A stretch of 64,000 bases of DNA from Gnetum montanum (Eukaryota; Streptophyta; Gnetopsida; Gnetales; Gnetaceae): assembly GCA_015680685.1 (NCBI GenBank), contig MNCI01033650.1, forward strand, positions 805,380-869,379. Reading direction: 5' to 3'. Below the pieces are notes generated by a model. That model was given only the letters and a program-made list of their open reading frames with translations. It searched no databases and was not told the origin of the DNA. The position numbers and the translations under genes were made by a program. Of this stretch, positions 9,732-21,781 are shown piece by piece (within the stretch, counting starts at the first letter, position 1; the number at the start of each line of letters is the position of its first letter).

Positions 9732-11983
9732 TAGATTAGGCCCGAATCATGCGAGAGGTCTTAGAGGAGGGGACATGCTTCAATTAGGCAAGCTATTTTG
9801 CTGAAGGCTTGCACGTTGAGATGATCAGGCTTCGCCAGAAGCTCGAAACCCATTTCAATGTGCATTTTTCCTTCTTCATAGCTTGCTTCCGGTGTTTTGC
9901 CAAATTTCTGGTAGTCCAGAGGAATGGGTTCTAGGTGCAACAGGATCGCAACCAGATCTCCAAACCATGGATCTCCCATATTTTCAGCACTATTCGGTCT
10001 TAAGACCCACCTGACGGGATTGGGGAGTCACTGTCGGTGATGACTAAGAGTATGGCTGCACCTCGAACGCGGGGCCAAGATAGTGTGGGTGGAATGCCTC
10101 CCTCTTACACTGATGATGTGTCGAGAGGGAAGTGCTTGGCTGTTGAGATAGTGGATTCATCAGTGCCATGGAAAAAGCCTCGTTTGAACAAGGGATCTTC
10201 CAAGCCATCGGGTGGTGTTAGGAGGAAAATGCAGATCAGATTTTAAAGGAGCAATCCTCCAAGTCGTAAGTGTGAAGATGTATTAACGGTTACGGTTTGT
10301 GTAGAGACGTCATTATGTAGTGTAACATTTGTTGAACAAAAAGTGCAATCCTATGTTAACTAGCCATGTTGTCTGACAGTGAGGGAAAAGGTTGCAGGCT
10401 AGTTGACCCCTGAAACATGGGCTATGGTCTTACGGCATGGAGAAGGGGCCTCGATCTCAGAAGAAGAGGCCCCAGTTAATAAGAAGAGGAGTGGATAGCC
10501 TCCTGCGCATGAAGAGGAAATAGCTATGGAGGATGTCGAAGTTATTTCAGCTGGGATTAACCGAGGCAAGGGGTTTGTCGCTTGATAAAATTAATTTTTA
10601 TTTTGTACTAGTTGTCATAATATCTCAGTCATACCTTTTGTCCTGCGTAATAGGTGACCAGAGCGTGCCCTTGACAGTGGCGGTGACTCAATCTTGGGGC
10701 AGATTTCTTGATAAATTCACCTTTATGGAAGGGGTCATTCAAGATATGATTAGTCGCTTAGAGCGTATCGATCCTGAAGTTGGTACGCTACGATCATTAT
10801 GCAGAGGTTGTTTTACTGTGACATTACACTACTTAATTATGCCTAACTATTATTTTCATGTTATTAGGAGCTCGCCTTAGGTGGGACCCGTCAGCACCCA
10901 TTGATTTAGCCACCGTCAGGCCCTCATCAGAAGTGACCATTGTGATGTACAACATTTACAAAGAAATGCGTGAATGTGCTTTACGCTCAACTCGCTCCTT
11001 ATGGGAGTGCCAAAGTGTAAATGAGGACCTCTAGAAGAGATTACATAGGTTGAAGAAGGAGAGAATGGCTCTACACGATGAGGTCGGGGATCTAAGATCA
11101 CAGAATGAATTCCTACAAGCCTAGGAAACGGGAGGTGAAGACTGGAGGACAGCTATCGTTGACTGCCCATTACTGGGCTATTGTTAGGAACAGCATCCAA
11201 ACTAGCTGTGAACTGGTTGAACAACACATGCAGATGGACCTCCTTGCTCAGACCAACCAAGACTAGAAGGATTATAGCATGAGTGTACAAGAGTGGAGGC
11301 AGATGCAGTAGGATCATAAACATGTTTACAAATGAGAAACCGCGACCTACCATCAACACTATAGGGATTCTACCATTGAGGCTCAATCCCTTCGACAGTT
11401 TCTCGACGTTATAGGCACTTCCAAGGCATTTGAAAAGTTCCAGGAGCAAGTGACAGTGAGTGCCTCTCTGGAAAGGAAAGTTACTCTTCCTAGAGGTGAG
11501 ACTATAGTCCCTTCCTTCTTCCCTGAACCACCCCGATGGACTCTCGTGGAGAAGGGGAAGGTCAAGGCTGGAACTAATTGAGGAGACAGGATTTGATCTA
11601 AGCTCACTGAGGACGAAATCATATGTTGTCTATGGATTGGCTTAGAATAAGTCCCCTTTGCTACTGATGCTGGACCGTCATGGATGAGTTGTAGTATTAT
11701 TGCGTTTTGTTATACCTAGTTTTGACAATGATGTTAATCTATGTGCCATGTCTGATCGCAGGAACAACCTGAGGAAATTCCTCGACAGGATGAAGCTAAC
11801 AAAGGTGGTGATCCTCACGAAGAGGGCTTGCAGGAAATGGAGCGTGCTGAAGGATCTCATGAAGAGGATTGCCCTTATGAAGGGGTTCCTCGTGAAAAGG
11901 GTGGCCTCTATGAGGATGACCTCCTCGAAGTAGAAATTGAACTAGGGGATACAGGAGACATTGGTAGTAAGGGGGATGCATAA
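9732..11983 (+). pseudogene. Antisense gene of element A (downstream exons)
   Basis: This lies antisense to A's gag and converges on it. The front part is cut off by D. Segments in order: RIMREVLEEG (about 9750), matching VMREVMEEG in G+; a basic segment from 10037; FTFMEGVIQDMI (about 10725); intron 10783-10867; a coiled-coil-like stretch with SLWECQSVNEDL and ERMALHDEVGDLRSQNEFL (about 11005-11115); EQHMQMDLLAQ (about 11220), matching EQWMQMDLLAQ in C; PSFFPEPPRWTLVEKGK (about 11510); and an acidic tail ending at TAA 11981. Several stops and frame changes show it is dead. The order agrees with the copies in C and G+. Function unknown. Confidence 0.72.
10783..10867 (+). other. Intron in A's antisense gene
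   Basis: The intron is GTACGC...TTATTAG, 85 bp, phase 1, between DPEVG and RLRWDP. It is at the same place and phase as introns 18423-18526 (G+) and 55766-55868 (C). Confidence 0.75.
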
Positions 11984-12230
11984 TGGGTTAACTTTATGTT
12001 TTATTGTGGTGAAGACAAGAGACTATTTTTCTTCTTTTTAACATATTCGAGATAAATTTTGGTATTAATGTTAATGTTCTTTTCATTGTTTTCTCTTTAT
12101 GTAAAATGTATCGTAGGTTTTAACGTTGTGATAAGTTGTGATTAGTTTTGAGAGCATAGCGTCAATGTGGTTACTAGTTTGAAACCATCGCAGACTATTA
12201 AATTGTCTAAATGTAAAACATAAATGATAT

Positions 12231-12616
12231 TTCTAGTTTAAGGCCGTTTTGGGCCTTGGTTAAGGCCGTTTCGGGCCTCTTTTTTGTTGTTTTTAGTTTT
12301 AAAGTATGAAAAGTAAGCGTAAATTGGGTTCCGGTATAGAGCATGAATGAAATTTGTGTTCCAAGTGTAAATGGGATTTAGATACAAAGGGTAAGTGAAA
12401 TTGCTAGTTTAAGGCCATTTCAGGCCATAGCTGATTCAAGTGCCATGTGTAAATGAAGTTGCTAGTTTAGGGCCATTTCGGGCCTTTGCGTAATTCGAGT
12501 ACGAAATGTAGAAGGTTGCTAGTTTAAGGCCATATTAGGTCTTTGCGTAATTGAGTGTGAAGTGTAGATATAGTTGCTAGTTTAAGGCCATTTCGGGCCA
12601 TAGCGTAATAGGAGTA
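12231..12616 (-). repeat. Hairpin array 1 of A, between gag-pro and antisense gene
   Basis: Read on the minus strand, units are GGCC-CGAAAT-GGCC followed by TTAAACTAGC (for example 12586-12599), repeated about six times with AT-rich spacers. It stands between two convergent genes. C has the same array at 54195-54562 with the same stem and loop. Confidence 0.85.
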
Positions 12617-12778
12617 AAGAAGTTAAAAACGTAAAGCTAAACACAAAGGTAAACAAGATCATAATGAAATTAACTTGTGGAAAGCGTAAATACATGCGTA
12701 AACATAAGAAGCATAGATGATAAGCATAAACTGAGTGATTGATGAGACCCTAGTAGTTAGGCAACATTGTTTTACTTG

Positions 12779-15700
12779 CTAACTCCATAAATGTTTCTTA
12801 ATTTCCTTCGTCTTTAACGACGCATAAGGATGGGGAGATTTATGGCCCTTCTCCTTCACATCACAATCTTCCCCTGGGAACGGTAGTTCAGCCCAAGTTA
12901 GACTTTCATCAGCCACTATTTCATCTTGCTCGGGTACTAGAACAGGGGACTGATTCTCAGACATTTCTATCTCTAACCCTTGTTCTGTCTCTATCTTATT
13001 AACAGCCTGAGGGATTGTTTCATCACCACGGATAACCACTTCTCCTCCTACGTAAGGCAAATGGATTTCTTGATGAATGGATGACGAGACTGCCCTCAGT
13101 TGGACTAACCAAGACCTCCCAAGAATTATATTGAATCCAGGCATCTCTTCAACCATGATAAATGTTGCATCTATGGGGAACTGATCCCCTGCTACAAAGT
13201 TGATGTGAACGGTCCCTTTGACCTACACTCGTGCCTCGTGGAATGACTTTAGGCATGACGTTGTTGTAGGACTAATCTGATCGATCAAGCCTAATTTATC
13301 CACTATGGGATAAGGGATGACATTAGTGGTCACCTCGTCATCTACATGTACTCTTCGGATTCGGTGCTAGCTGACCCGAATAGTGATGAACATTGGTGCT
13401 GTAGTCACTTGACCCTCAGGGTCATCCTTGATTGATTCGTCATGAAAGGTCAACGGGGTGGGATAAGGTTTTTTAGTGGCAAGGGAAAGCATGATGGAGT
13501 GAATTTCTCCTTCGTCTACTGGCAGGCTTTCGTCCACAGGTATGGACATTAGCATGCGAACCATAGCTTCACAATGTGTTTGCGATGTCATGAGCAAGTC
13601 ATAAAGGCTTAACATTGTATTTTTCTGTTTCAAATCCTATTTTACTTGTGCCAGATGTTGCCCACGATCGAAGTGTCTATCATCCTTTTCCTTCTCCATT
13701 CTCCCTAAGAGGAAAATTTTGCAGGGAGGAGTGACAATTGGCTGAGGGTTAGGCTTCCTTTCGCCTGGGGGAGATAATTTCTTTCGTGTAACTTGTTTGT
13801 CCTTGGCAAGTGGGGCTAATGGTGCTGAAGTAAGGGGTTGAGGTTTGGGTAACCCTAGCATAAGAGGACCCTTGGCCACATCAATAATGACAGTAGGTGA
13901 GTTTGACTTAGAGGATTGCCCCTGCATAGGAGGGGCAGTTGATAGTTTTAGCACTTTGATAGCTAAGGGTGCCTTGGGTGTAGGCGCGGGCTGTGCCACA
14001 GCTTTAATGATCGCAGGCTGTCGGGAAGCATTCTGGAATGGAGTTCAGAGGATGAAAGGGTACCTTGGAGTACCACTCATCAGCGCCGACGGACCTGTCA
14101 TTTGGGTCGAGCGAGGTTGCATTCGCAACACAAAAGGCTACCTCAGGTATGCCTGATTATCATCCTCTATCCCTACTGCATTGATTGTGTACCCTATGTT
14201 GTTTGTGTTCAACGGGTCTTGGTACACATGCATGACCAGGTTTTCTAGGCATGTCGGGCTACTACTATCTAAGATCAAGTCACCTTGATCTATCAGACGT
14301 TGAATGTCATCTTTCAATGCCCAACAGTAGTCCGTATCATGGCTGCACAATTGATGATAGTCGCAGAATCAGTCTAACATAAAGTTCTTAGGCACAGGTG
14401 GTTCATTAGGTTGAGCTAAGGAGGGATTCTTGAGTAGCTCGTAGTGGCACCTGTGGCATTTCAGAGCCTCCTCGGACACCACCTTGTGTCGGATGTGGCT
14501 GGTTCCCAATAATTGCTTCAGAAGTTCTGAAGGCTTCATAGGTAGAGTTGCATAATTTGAGCGATCTTTACACTTAATTTTCAGCCTTGGTTGTGGAGAT
14601 GCTTTAGGGGTAGATGAGGCTTCTTGATTGGTGCCACTTGAGCTAGTTTTTAGCTCAGCTAGCTTCATAGTAGTTTTCTTGCCATTGTTGCCTTTCTTCT
14701 TGGCCCCTTCAGCGACTATCGCCACTATAGTCGTGGTGGCTTTTCCTTTGTCCTTACTTTTGCTGTGAGCCTTCTTGTAGACCACATACGCTGGGTCTTT
14801 GCTAGCCTCTGCCGCATCTTGGATGCTCTTAGTCTAAGAAAAAGCTTGGCTAAGGGAACGGGGAGCAAGGTAATACAACTTAGACTTAATAAAGTCATTG
14901 ACTGCTCCCTTGAAGATTGCCAATAGATGGGCCTCCGCGATGGGTTCGTGGATCTCATTCAAGGTGGTGCTCTAGCGCTATATGAACTTTTGGACTAACT
15001 CGAACGGGTCTTGCTTAACTCCCATGAGCTGGTCCAGTGTGACTTCTGGCTTCAAGTTGTATTTGAAGCAAATCACAAACTGGGTTAACAGCTCTTCCAA
15101 AGTTGAAATGGAAGCATGTGAAAGTGCTCAATACCAATCTAAAGCTTTACCCGTTAAGGACATAGCAAAGACTCGGATGATGGTATGCGGCCATTGTTGC
15201 AGAAATAAGGACTCTAACCTGAAAGTGATGAGGTGAGCATTGGGATCACCTTTACCATTGGATTTCGTGAAATGAGGAAGGGACATCCCAGGCGGGAATG
15301 ACAGAACTGGGATGGTTGGACTAATAGGATCATCTTGGTAGAAGTCCATGACTTGTACCACATCTGAACCAGCAGCCTGAAGGCACTTGACCTCATCCAT
15401 AAGGGTCTGAATTAGCTGGAAGGCTTGGTCCAGCCCTGTAGACGATGATTTCATTTGTGGAATGAAAGGGGAAATTACACTAGGTAGCGGCGTAGAGGCA
15501 ATAGCTTGGCCGACGGTTGGCAGGATAGTCCTTGCCGTCAATGTTCCTTGTGACATCCAAAATCCAGTGGTTAGTGTAGATGGGGGAACCACCATCTGCT
15601 GCACTATTGGGTATGCTGCTTGCGTAGTCAGGGGCATAGGCAATGGTCCTGCAATTGGGTTTAGCACTTGCAGGATGTGGCCTTGAAGGTGATGGTTTTG

Positions 15701-16453
15701 CGTAGGATGCATGACAAGAGACATGTTGGGAGACCACCATGCTGTGGTGGTAGGCTCTGTCATGCAAACCAGGACCATAGCTGGCATTGCATGCACATGC
15801 AGTGGCACAGGTGCAGGCACATGATGAGGTGAGTTAGGTAATCACATCTACTGAGGAATGATCTATGATGGACCTTCACCTGGGAAGATAGTCGAAGAAA
15901 GAAAATGTAAACGCGGTGAACGTGGGACTCGATCCATGTTAGACAAAGGTGTAGTGATCATGAACAACAAATTTGTATGAGACGTCATTGAGGGAGGGGC
16001 CATGGTGAAATCGGCATGATTGCCTTCCTCAGAGTGGGATTCTAGATCGTCCTGTCCATTGTGAAGTGCTTCTTCATGGAACATGATTTCTAGTTCTTCT
16101 AGCGATGTATTTGCCATCAACATTTGATCTATGATCCACCTTTGTTGATCTATCAAGGGTATGAAAGTGGTAGGCGTAGGAATAAGTTCTTTCCCATCGT
16201 AGTACATGAGCTCGTATTCTCATTTTTCCTCAACTTCTTGTGGATACAAAGGCATATTTTCCGCTAGCTTAGCGCAAAGGAAATTGTACTATTCCCTGCG
16301 TTGAGCTTGTCCCTTCGGCTCTTTGTTTTGTAGCCTAAGGGTGCGGCATGGTCACACTGGGCTAGTTGGTTGCTCAACCATGGGGGGCGTAACTTGCAGA
16401 GTCCAAGGGTTTTCAAGATTGGTAGTGTTAACAACTATGGTTGATGTAACCAT
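12779..16453 (-). pseudogene. gag-pro: gag-protease of element A (broken)
   Basis: The frame is chosen from ATG 16453 (MVTSTIVVNTTNLENPW) to the stop at 12779. The core gag domain, near 14850-15300, has PHFTKSNGKGDPNAHLITF, AMSLTGKALDWY and KSKLYYLAPR. A zinc knuckle follows at about 14300-14365, CDYHQLCSHDTDYC, then LKDDIQRLIDQG. The aspartic-protease-like segment is at about 13320-13370 with VDDEVTTNV, where the usual DxG is altered. NIILGRSWLVQLRA follows near 13090, and the end is IKKHLWS. In-frame stops and shifts are frequent. There is no RT after the protease. The antisense gene and an array follow instead. Confidence 0.85.
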
Positions 16454-16677
16454 TTTCGAAATAATGATGATAAAAGATAAAAAAAATTGGGACAACAGAT
16501 GTGAACTAAGATAATAATCAGGGCTTTTTATCTCGTAGGATTCTAAAGGAATCGTTGAAGCAATTGATCTGCACCACACGATTTCATAAACAACCCTGGA
16601 GGTATTACATTTACATTGATTGACAATGGGTATAGACAGCTTATAAGACTACTCGTAAAATGTGGATCGGCTATGAA
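16454..16677 (-). other. Leader of element A
   Basis: This is the stretch between primer site and gag start. It is AT-rich. I see no repeat or gene in it. Confidence 0.6.
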
Positions 16678-16696
16678 GGGCCTCCTTCTAGAGCCA
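16678..16696 (-). other. Primer binding site of element A
   Basis: TGGCTCTAGAAGGAGGCCC on the minus strand lies 6 bases after the LTR end. It differs from the E site at two positions. Confidence 0.82.
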
Positions 16697-16702
16697 GAAA
16701 AT

Positions 16703-18134
16703 TGTAACGATGGAAAACGTCAGCCGCTAGAAACATCGATGAAAATTCTTGGTACACAGTTCTAACCCCGGATCTGTGCGAGGACCGTGCTGGAGAAAAC
16801 GAATTTGAGGTACCCTGAATGGTCTTGTCGATTAGACAGGGACTTATTTAATCAGTAAAAGGTTTGATAATAATTTCGATGGCGAAATGTAGGTTCTTTA
16901 TGAAGTGATGTAATGTTGTTACCCTAAAAGTAATTGAAGATAATGCAAACAATTTAGGTAAGATTTCCAAATCTGTCTAACTAAGGTGCAAGAGATCAGG
17001 TTTGATAGATAATACGATCACAAGATCTGAGATTTAATTTATGAAAACAATATGTTTGATACAAGGAATTCAGGTGGACTTCGGTTTGGACGAAGCATAT
17101 GCCAGTGACAAAAAGTTATACAAAGATGAAACAAGCGAGGATCAATCTAACTTGATCTAGCCAATCTTGGTGCAAGGAAGTCAGATCCATGGGAGAATAT
17201 CTGGTAGCTGATTGTTTCTGATCAAGAATTCTTGTCAATCACTTCCGGCATTCTCACGATCGCTGATTTTCCTTTGCTCTTTTGCCTGTCTTGAAAGAAA
17301 AATTTTGCCCATCACATTTGATCTTTGTCAACTGGAGCATTTATAAGGTTAAGATCAGGACAGAAACACGGTGTAAGTGACGCGTGTCCTGCACTCATAA
17401 AATGCTGTTAACTCAATGTGTTGTCATTGAAGCTTACGACGCCATGTTACGTGGCGCGTCGTAAACTATCCTCATGCAAGCTTTGGAAACAGATTGTACT
17501 TTGATTACGTTGTAATACACTAGAGATCGTATTGTAGCGTAAGATGTGCTTGTCATTACTTGAATTATGATGCATTACACTAAATTATGCATAGTAGCGT
17601 AATTCAGCGTAAAATGACGAAACTGCAAAAGTTAAAGTGTTGTTGCCATGCTTCCTCTATTTATATCCTTTTCGGGGATTTTACTATGCTGTGCTGCATA
17701 AAGCAGCGTAATGGGCCCCTTACCCAGAAAAGAAAACCTGCTGAGATGCACGTTATACTGCAAACTGTTTCTTAGGACTTGAGATTTTTGTCAGGTTTTT
17801 GAAGACTTGTATGCTTGTCATTCTTGATGCTACGATGGGCTGTGTTTGATATTATGCTGCACAATGTGATGTTATGTTATGTAGCATAATACAGTGTAAT
17901 TTGCCAAAAATTAAGATTTTTGAAACAGATAACTTGCGAAGTTGGAAGCTTGGCTGTCGTGCATCCATGGCTTTGCTCCATCCTCTGGAATTCACTTGTG
18001 CTGTGCTGCACAGCGTGGCAGGACAGACCTTCGACTGAAAAGGAACTTTTCACACCTCACCTTGTTGCAACCCTTCTTCTGAGTCACCATTTTTTACTGA
18101 ACTGTTGAGGCCTCAAAATTTTCACGGTGTTTCA
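16703..18134 (-). mobile_element. 5' LTR of element A, 1432 bp
   Basis: On the minus strand it starts TGAAACACCGTGAAAATT at 18134 and ends ATCGTTACA at 16703, followed by the primer site. Inserted into the antisense gene of G+, it cuts that frame right after ACDTNDDNWCTV. 16703-17040 resembles 63665-64000 (LTR of H), about 87% by eye. The candidate target-site flank is CCGTG (18135-18139). A TATA-like ATTTATAA lies at 17339-17346 (minus). Confidence 0.88.
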
Positions 18135-18422
18135 CCGTGCACCAGTTGTCGTCATTAGTATCACAGGCTATGAGGAATGTTTTCCTTGATTTGAGGTCTT
18201 TCACCTCGGTGCTCAGGTCAGCCTTCTCCTTCTCAACCTTCTGAACCCATTTCCATAGGTCCTCATTGATGTGCCTACACTCCCACAAGGAGCATGTTAA
18301 GTGCAAAGCACATTTGCTTGCCTCATCATATGCACAATGAGGCACCTTTGTCACTTCTGGCGGAAATGTAGGCATGACACTGAATTTCAAAGGTTGTGTA
18401 TGGTCCCATTTGAGTTGAGAGG

Positions 18423-18526
18423 CTATCACAACAGAAGGAGCCCGTCAGTCACACTAGCGTAGCCAGGTTAGCAAAACTCAAAGCATCTAGCGTAGAAACA
18501 CAAAAGTGTCTAGCGTAGCTACTTAC
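18423..18526 (-). other. Intron in G+ antisense gene
   Basis: GTAAGTAGCT...GTTGTGATAG, 104 bp, phase 1, between DPKVG and ASQLKWD. Same site as in A and C. Confidence 0.82.
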
Positions 18527-18661
18527 CCACTTTAGGATCAACTTGTTTAAGGCAGTCGATCATGTCATCGATGACCCCCTACATAAATGTAAGCTTGTCA
18601 GGGGTCTCGGTCCATGGTTCCACACAAATCAGAGGGGGTACTACAACATTAATAGTGGTGT

Positions 18662-18733
18662 CTGTCATACAACTAAATGTATCAGCAATGACCAAAATAG
18701 ACTATGATAAGGCGAATATATTGTTAAACTCAC
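18662..18733 (-). other. Intron in G+ antisense gene
   Basis: GTGAGTTTAA...TATGACAG, 72 bp. In C the matching donor reads GTGAAT, so the site is damaged there. Confidence 0.6.
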
Positions 18734-19084
18734 CAGCATCTAGTTGTAGTTCCCCTCCCTTCTAATTCAAAGTGATGGCAGGATCCTTAGCAGAAGTCCC
18801 TACCAAGTTGATGTGCATCTCTTCTTTATTTGCTTGCGCATTTCCTTTTCAGGCATCATCATCCTCCTCATCCCTAGGAGGCTCCTCTTCATCTTCAAAA
18901 ATGTCCTCCTCATTGGTAGGAGGATTTTCCCTAACAACAAGAGCCCTTTCCTTAGTGATAGGAGCTCTTTCCTTCTTGACCGGGAACCTTTCCTCTGAGA
19001 CTAGGGCCTCCACATCTTTATTTGTCACCCTCTTCCTAGGGGTTGACACCTCTTCGTCACCTTCTTCCTCTTCCTCTTCTTCCT

Positions 19085-19228
19085 CTAGCAGCCAAAAACA
19101 GGTTTGCATTAACTCAAAATAGGTTAGCTTAAAGTAGGTGCTACGCTACGCTACGCTGTTTAGCATAGCATAAAGTAGCAGGCATTGACAAAATAGGCAA
19201 AGGAATAAGCATGAGCAAGAGTGTTTAC
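19085..19228 (-). other. Intron with TACGCT palindrome in G+ antisense gene
   Basis: GTAAACACTC...GGCTGCTAG, 144 bp. It holds an inverted block of TAGCGTAGCG and TATGCTATGC at about 19139-19180. The matching intron of C (56427-56571) has a similar block. Confidence 0.78.
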
Positions 19229-20280
19229 CAATGGGGGGTTGCATCCTGTGTAACTTGAGCCGTAGTGTTCACCCCTTTTCTTCTTTCATTCTGAGGGTTT
19301 CCTTAGCTGAAGGAGGCCTCTTCTGCTGTAACTTACTAGCCATTGTTTCGGTAATAAGGCATTTCCCTTATGATACGCTACAAATGGTAGCATGGGGCAT
19401 TTCTCCTATGTTTTCTTGGCCACAGAAGTTGCAGGCCACCCAATCCTTAGTCATCATAGAGAATGACTTCCCAATTACTTCTAGGGGATCTTGGGCTTAG
19501 CTGGTCCAAAGGATCTGGTAGATCCACCACTTGGAGATCTGATTGCAATTCCATAGTACCCAGGCCCCATTCTCATGGACTACTAGAAACTCTACAAAAT
19601 GCTTCAAATAGGATATGAAAAATATGTAATGCACATTGAAATGAGACTCCTATTTCTTATGAAGTCCCACAATTTTGGTCTACAAGACTTTACATAGGAA
19701 CCTGGCCCAGTTGTAGCGAGCCCCCTCCTCCATGACCTCACGCATTACCCAAGTTTGCTCAATGCAAAGGATTTTCCTTTGGGAGAGTAGCTGGGGAAAA
19801 GTACGAGCACGAAAGACAGGATAAACCTCCTTGGAGGGCCCTGACCTGACCTTATCCATAGGGATCCCCTTTCACTCTTTGGCAACCCCTATCCTCTCCT
19901 CAATGTCTTCCTTTTGAAGGTTTAGCTCTTTCTTGCTCTTCGATCCTATGAGGATGCTATTAGTAGGGATGTTGAAAAGCTTCGTGAATAGCTGGTCATT
20001 AATTTCAATGACCACCCGCACACCATGTATATGCGTGTAGAAGTGGTCTACCCTGTTAGAAAAGGAGTCAGCTAGGGAGAGCATATCAGTAGTAGGGACA
20101 CTTGGATTCAGGGCCAAGAATAAATCCATTAGCCCAGCATCCTGAATATGCTTAACCAAGGATTCTGAGGCCTCACCGCATATCCATTGTTGGCTACCGT
20201 CTATGTCCCCATACTTGAAGTAGACATTAGCCTCCTATTCCCACAGGTAATCACCACCATCTCTTGGGACTTCTTCACCC

Positions 20281-20424
20281 CTATAACAGTTTGCATAAAA
20301 GCAGTTAGCATAAAAGCACAAAAGACACAAAAAAATGGAGGAGGAGTTAGGCAAAGCATCGATAGTAGGAAAAAGAAGACAACAATAGCACTCAAACATG
20401 CATATAACCTACTGCTTAGCTTAC
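20281..20424 (-). other. Intron in G+ antisense gene
   Basis: GTAAGCTAAGCAG...AACTGTTATAG, 144 bp, placed before GVKKS. Matches C 57621-57717. Confidence 0.8.
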
Positions 20425-20703
20425 CAAGTTTATATGATAACAGGAATGGCGAAAGACTAACTAGGACATCTCCAATGGTGATCGGTTTGAAAGGTGCCCA
20501 TCCCTCATCCAACCAGCTAAACTCCTTGCATCTGTTGTAGAGATTGGGATACAGATCTAGATAGGTGTGGTACTCACCCCCCCTTCCATTGACCTATCAC
20601 ACCTACATGCATATTCTCAGTGGAAGAAAACTCTCGTAGCGCCATATGTGCTATTTTCAATGCATCCGTATCACTGTGAAGTCCCTTTTCATTGATCTAA
20701 AAC

Positions 20704-20785
20704 CTAGTAACAAAAACATGCCATTAACATTTAGCTAGCGTAGCAAACATCGCATAATACAATGGAACATAGCTACAAAACTCAC
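20704..20785 (-). other. Intron after the phosphatase-like exon in G+
   Basis: GTGAGTTTTGTAGC...TTGTTACTAG, 82 bp, directly after RTIYYAG. Matches C 57994-58074 in place and length. Confidence 0.82.
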
Positions 20786-21781
20786 CCGCCAGCATAGTAG
20801 ATGGTTCTTGATGGGTTTTGGAAACACGTTTCCATATGACATGCAATAAATAATGTGTTGTAAGGATGGCAGCAGTTGTACTTAGGCATGTCCCAAATCC
20901 AAGCCAAATGCCTCAAATTTTTGGGGCACTGACTAGATCCTTCTCCTTGTCTACTTCTAATTTTTCCATCTATTAAAAACCTCAGAATACCCTGGCTTAC
21001 CATAGGCAATAGGGTTTCTACTATAGTAGCTGCTACCTCCTCTTCCAGGTGTGACCAAATGATCACATTGAAGTGTGGGAGGAGGAATTGTAGGAACTCT
21101 TGTGCTTTGTCCCTAAACCAGATCCCCTGATCTCCCACATGTGTATGAGGAGGAGGAACATGGGCCACTGGTCTGTTCACACAGCATAGGACCCCTAAAA
21201 TTTCTAGAATAATTAGAACTAGCCTTAGTGCTACCCTACACAACACAACAACAAATGTTAGCATCATTTCTGAATGCAATAAACACATAGCGTAGCAAAA
21301 ATTAGTATTCTAGCAAATAGCGTAGCATAATCCTCTTCTTGCATATAGTGTAGCAAAAAAAATGAAAGCAATAGTGTAGCAAAAATAGCCTAGTGTAGCA
21401 ACAAAGCGATTAACCCTAACAAAAGCGGTTAACATTATGCCTTAATAGAACACATGTCACACTACCACATCACACATGGCCAAACCCTCTTGAGGATCCT
21501 ACGCTACGCCATTTGAAAGTCAAGTAGCCTAAATCATCCAAGTCTCTATGGTAATGATAGCCACAGCATTGGTAGTCTAGGAGACCTTGCATGCAACTTT
21601 AGCATAGTGTTTATACATTCGTCGTAGCCAAAATGGCAATAGCGACGGTGTAGAAGCCAAACAAAGACAACATGATGACAAAAAACATGGACAGCCAAAG
21701 CTAAATCACAGAAAACAAAAGCAAGAAAAACAAAAAATGAATAATATAAGAACGACAAAATAGAAGAATCATAGCAGCTAA

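Larger units (their letters stand above)
18135..21781 (-). pseudogene. Antisense gene of G+: FCP1/NIF-like domain, transposon-protein-like segment, acidic and coiled-coil parts
   Basis: This minus-strand gene is antisense to G+ pol. The phosphatase-like exon is about 20786-21255. Motif I is LVLIILEILGVLCC, then NVIIWSHLEEEV, then HLAWIWDMPKYN, NTLFIACHMETC and NPSRTIYYAG. This order fits NLI-interacting-factor/FCP1-like phosphatases, where motif I is normally DxDG and the later loop NTLLxDD. Both aspartate pairs are lost. Downstream come a segment with NEKGLHSDTDALKIAHMAL, a segment at 19872-20159 with SFSNRVDHFYTHIHGVRVV and FNIPTNS that resembles plant transposon proteins, a Glu-run exon (18734-19084) and a coiled coil with LWECRHINEDLWKWVQ. 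Five introns have good GT..AG ends. A cuts the 3' end, F lies at the 5' side. Stops are present, so it is a pseudogene. Confidence 0.72.

Noticed and set aside
18772-19122. Serine-rich plus-strand frame
   Set aside because: Complement of the Glu-rich exon of the G+ antisense gene. C has the same Glu-rich exon on the same strand.
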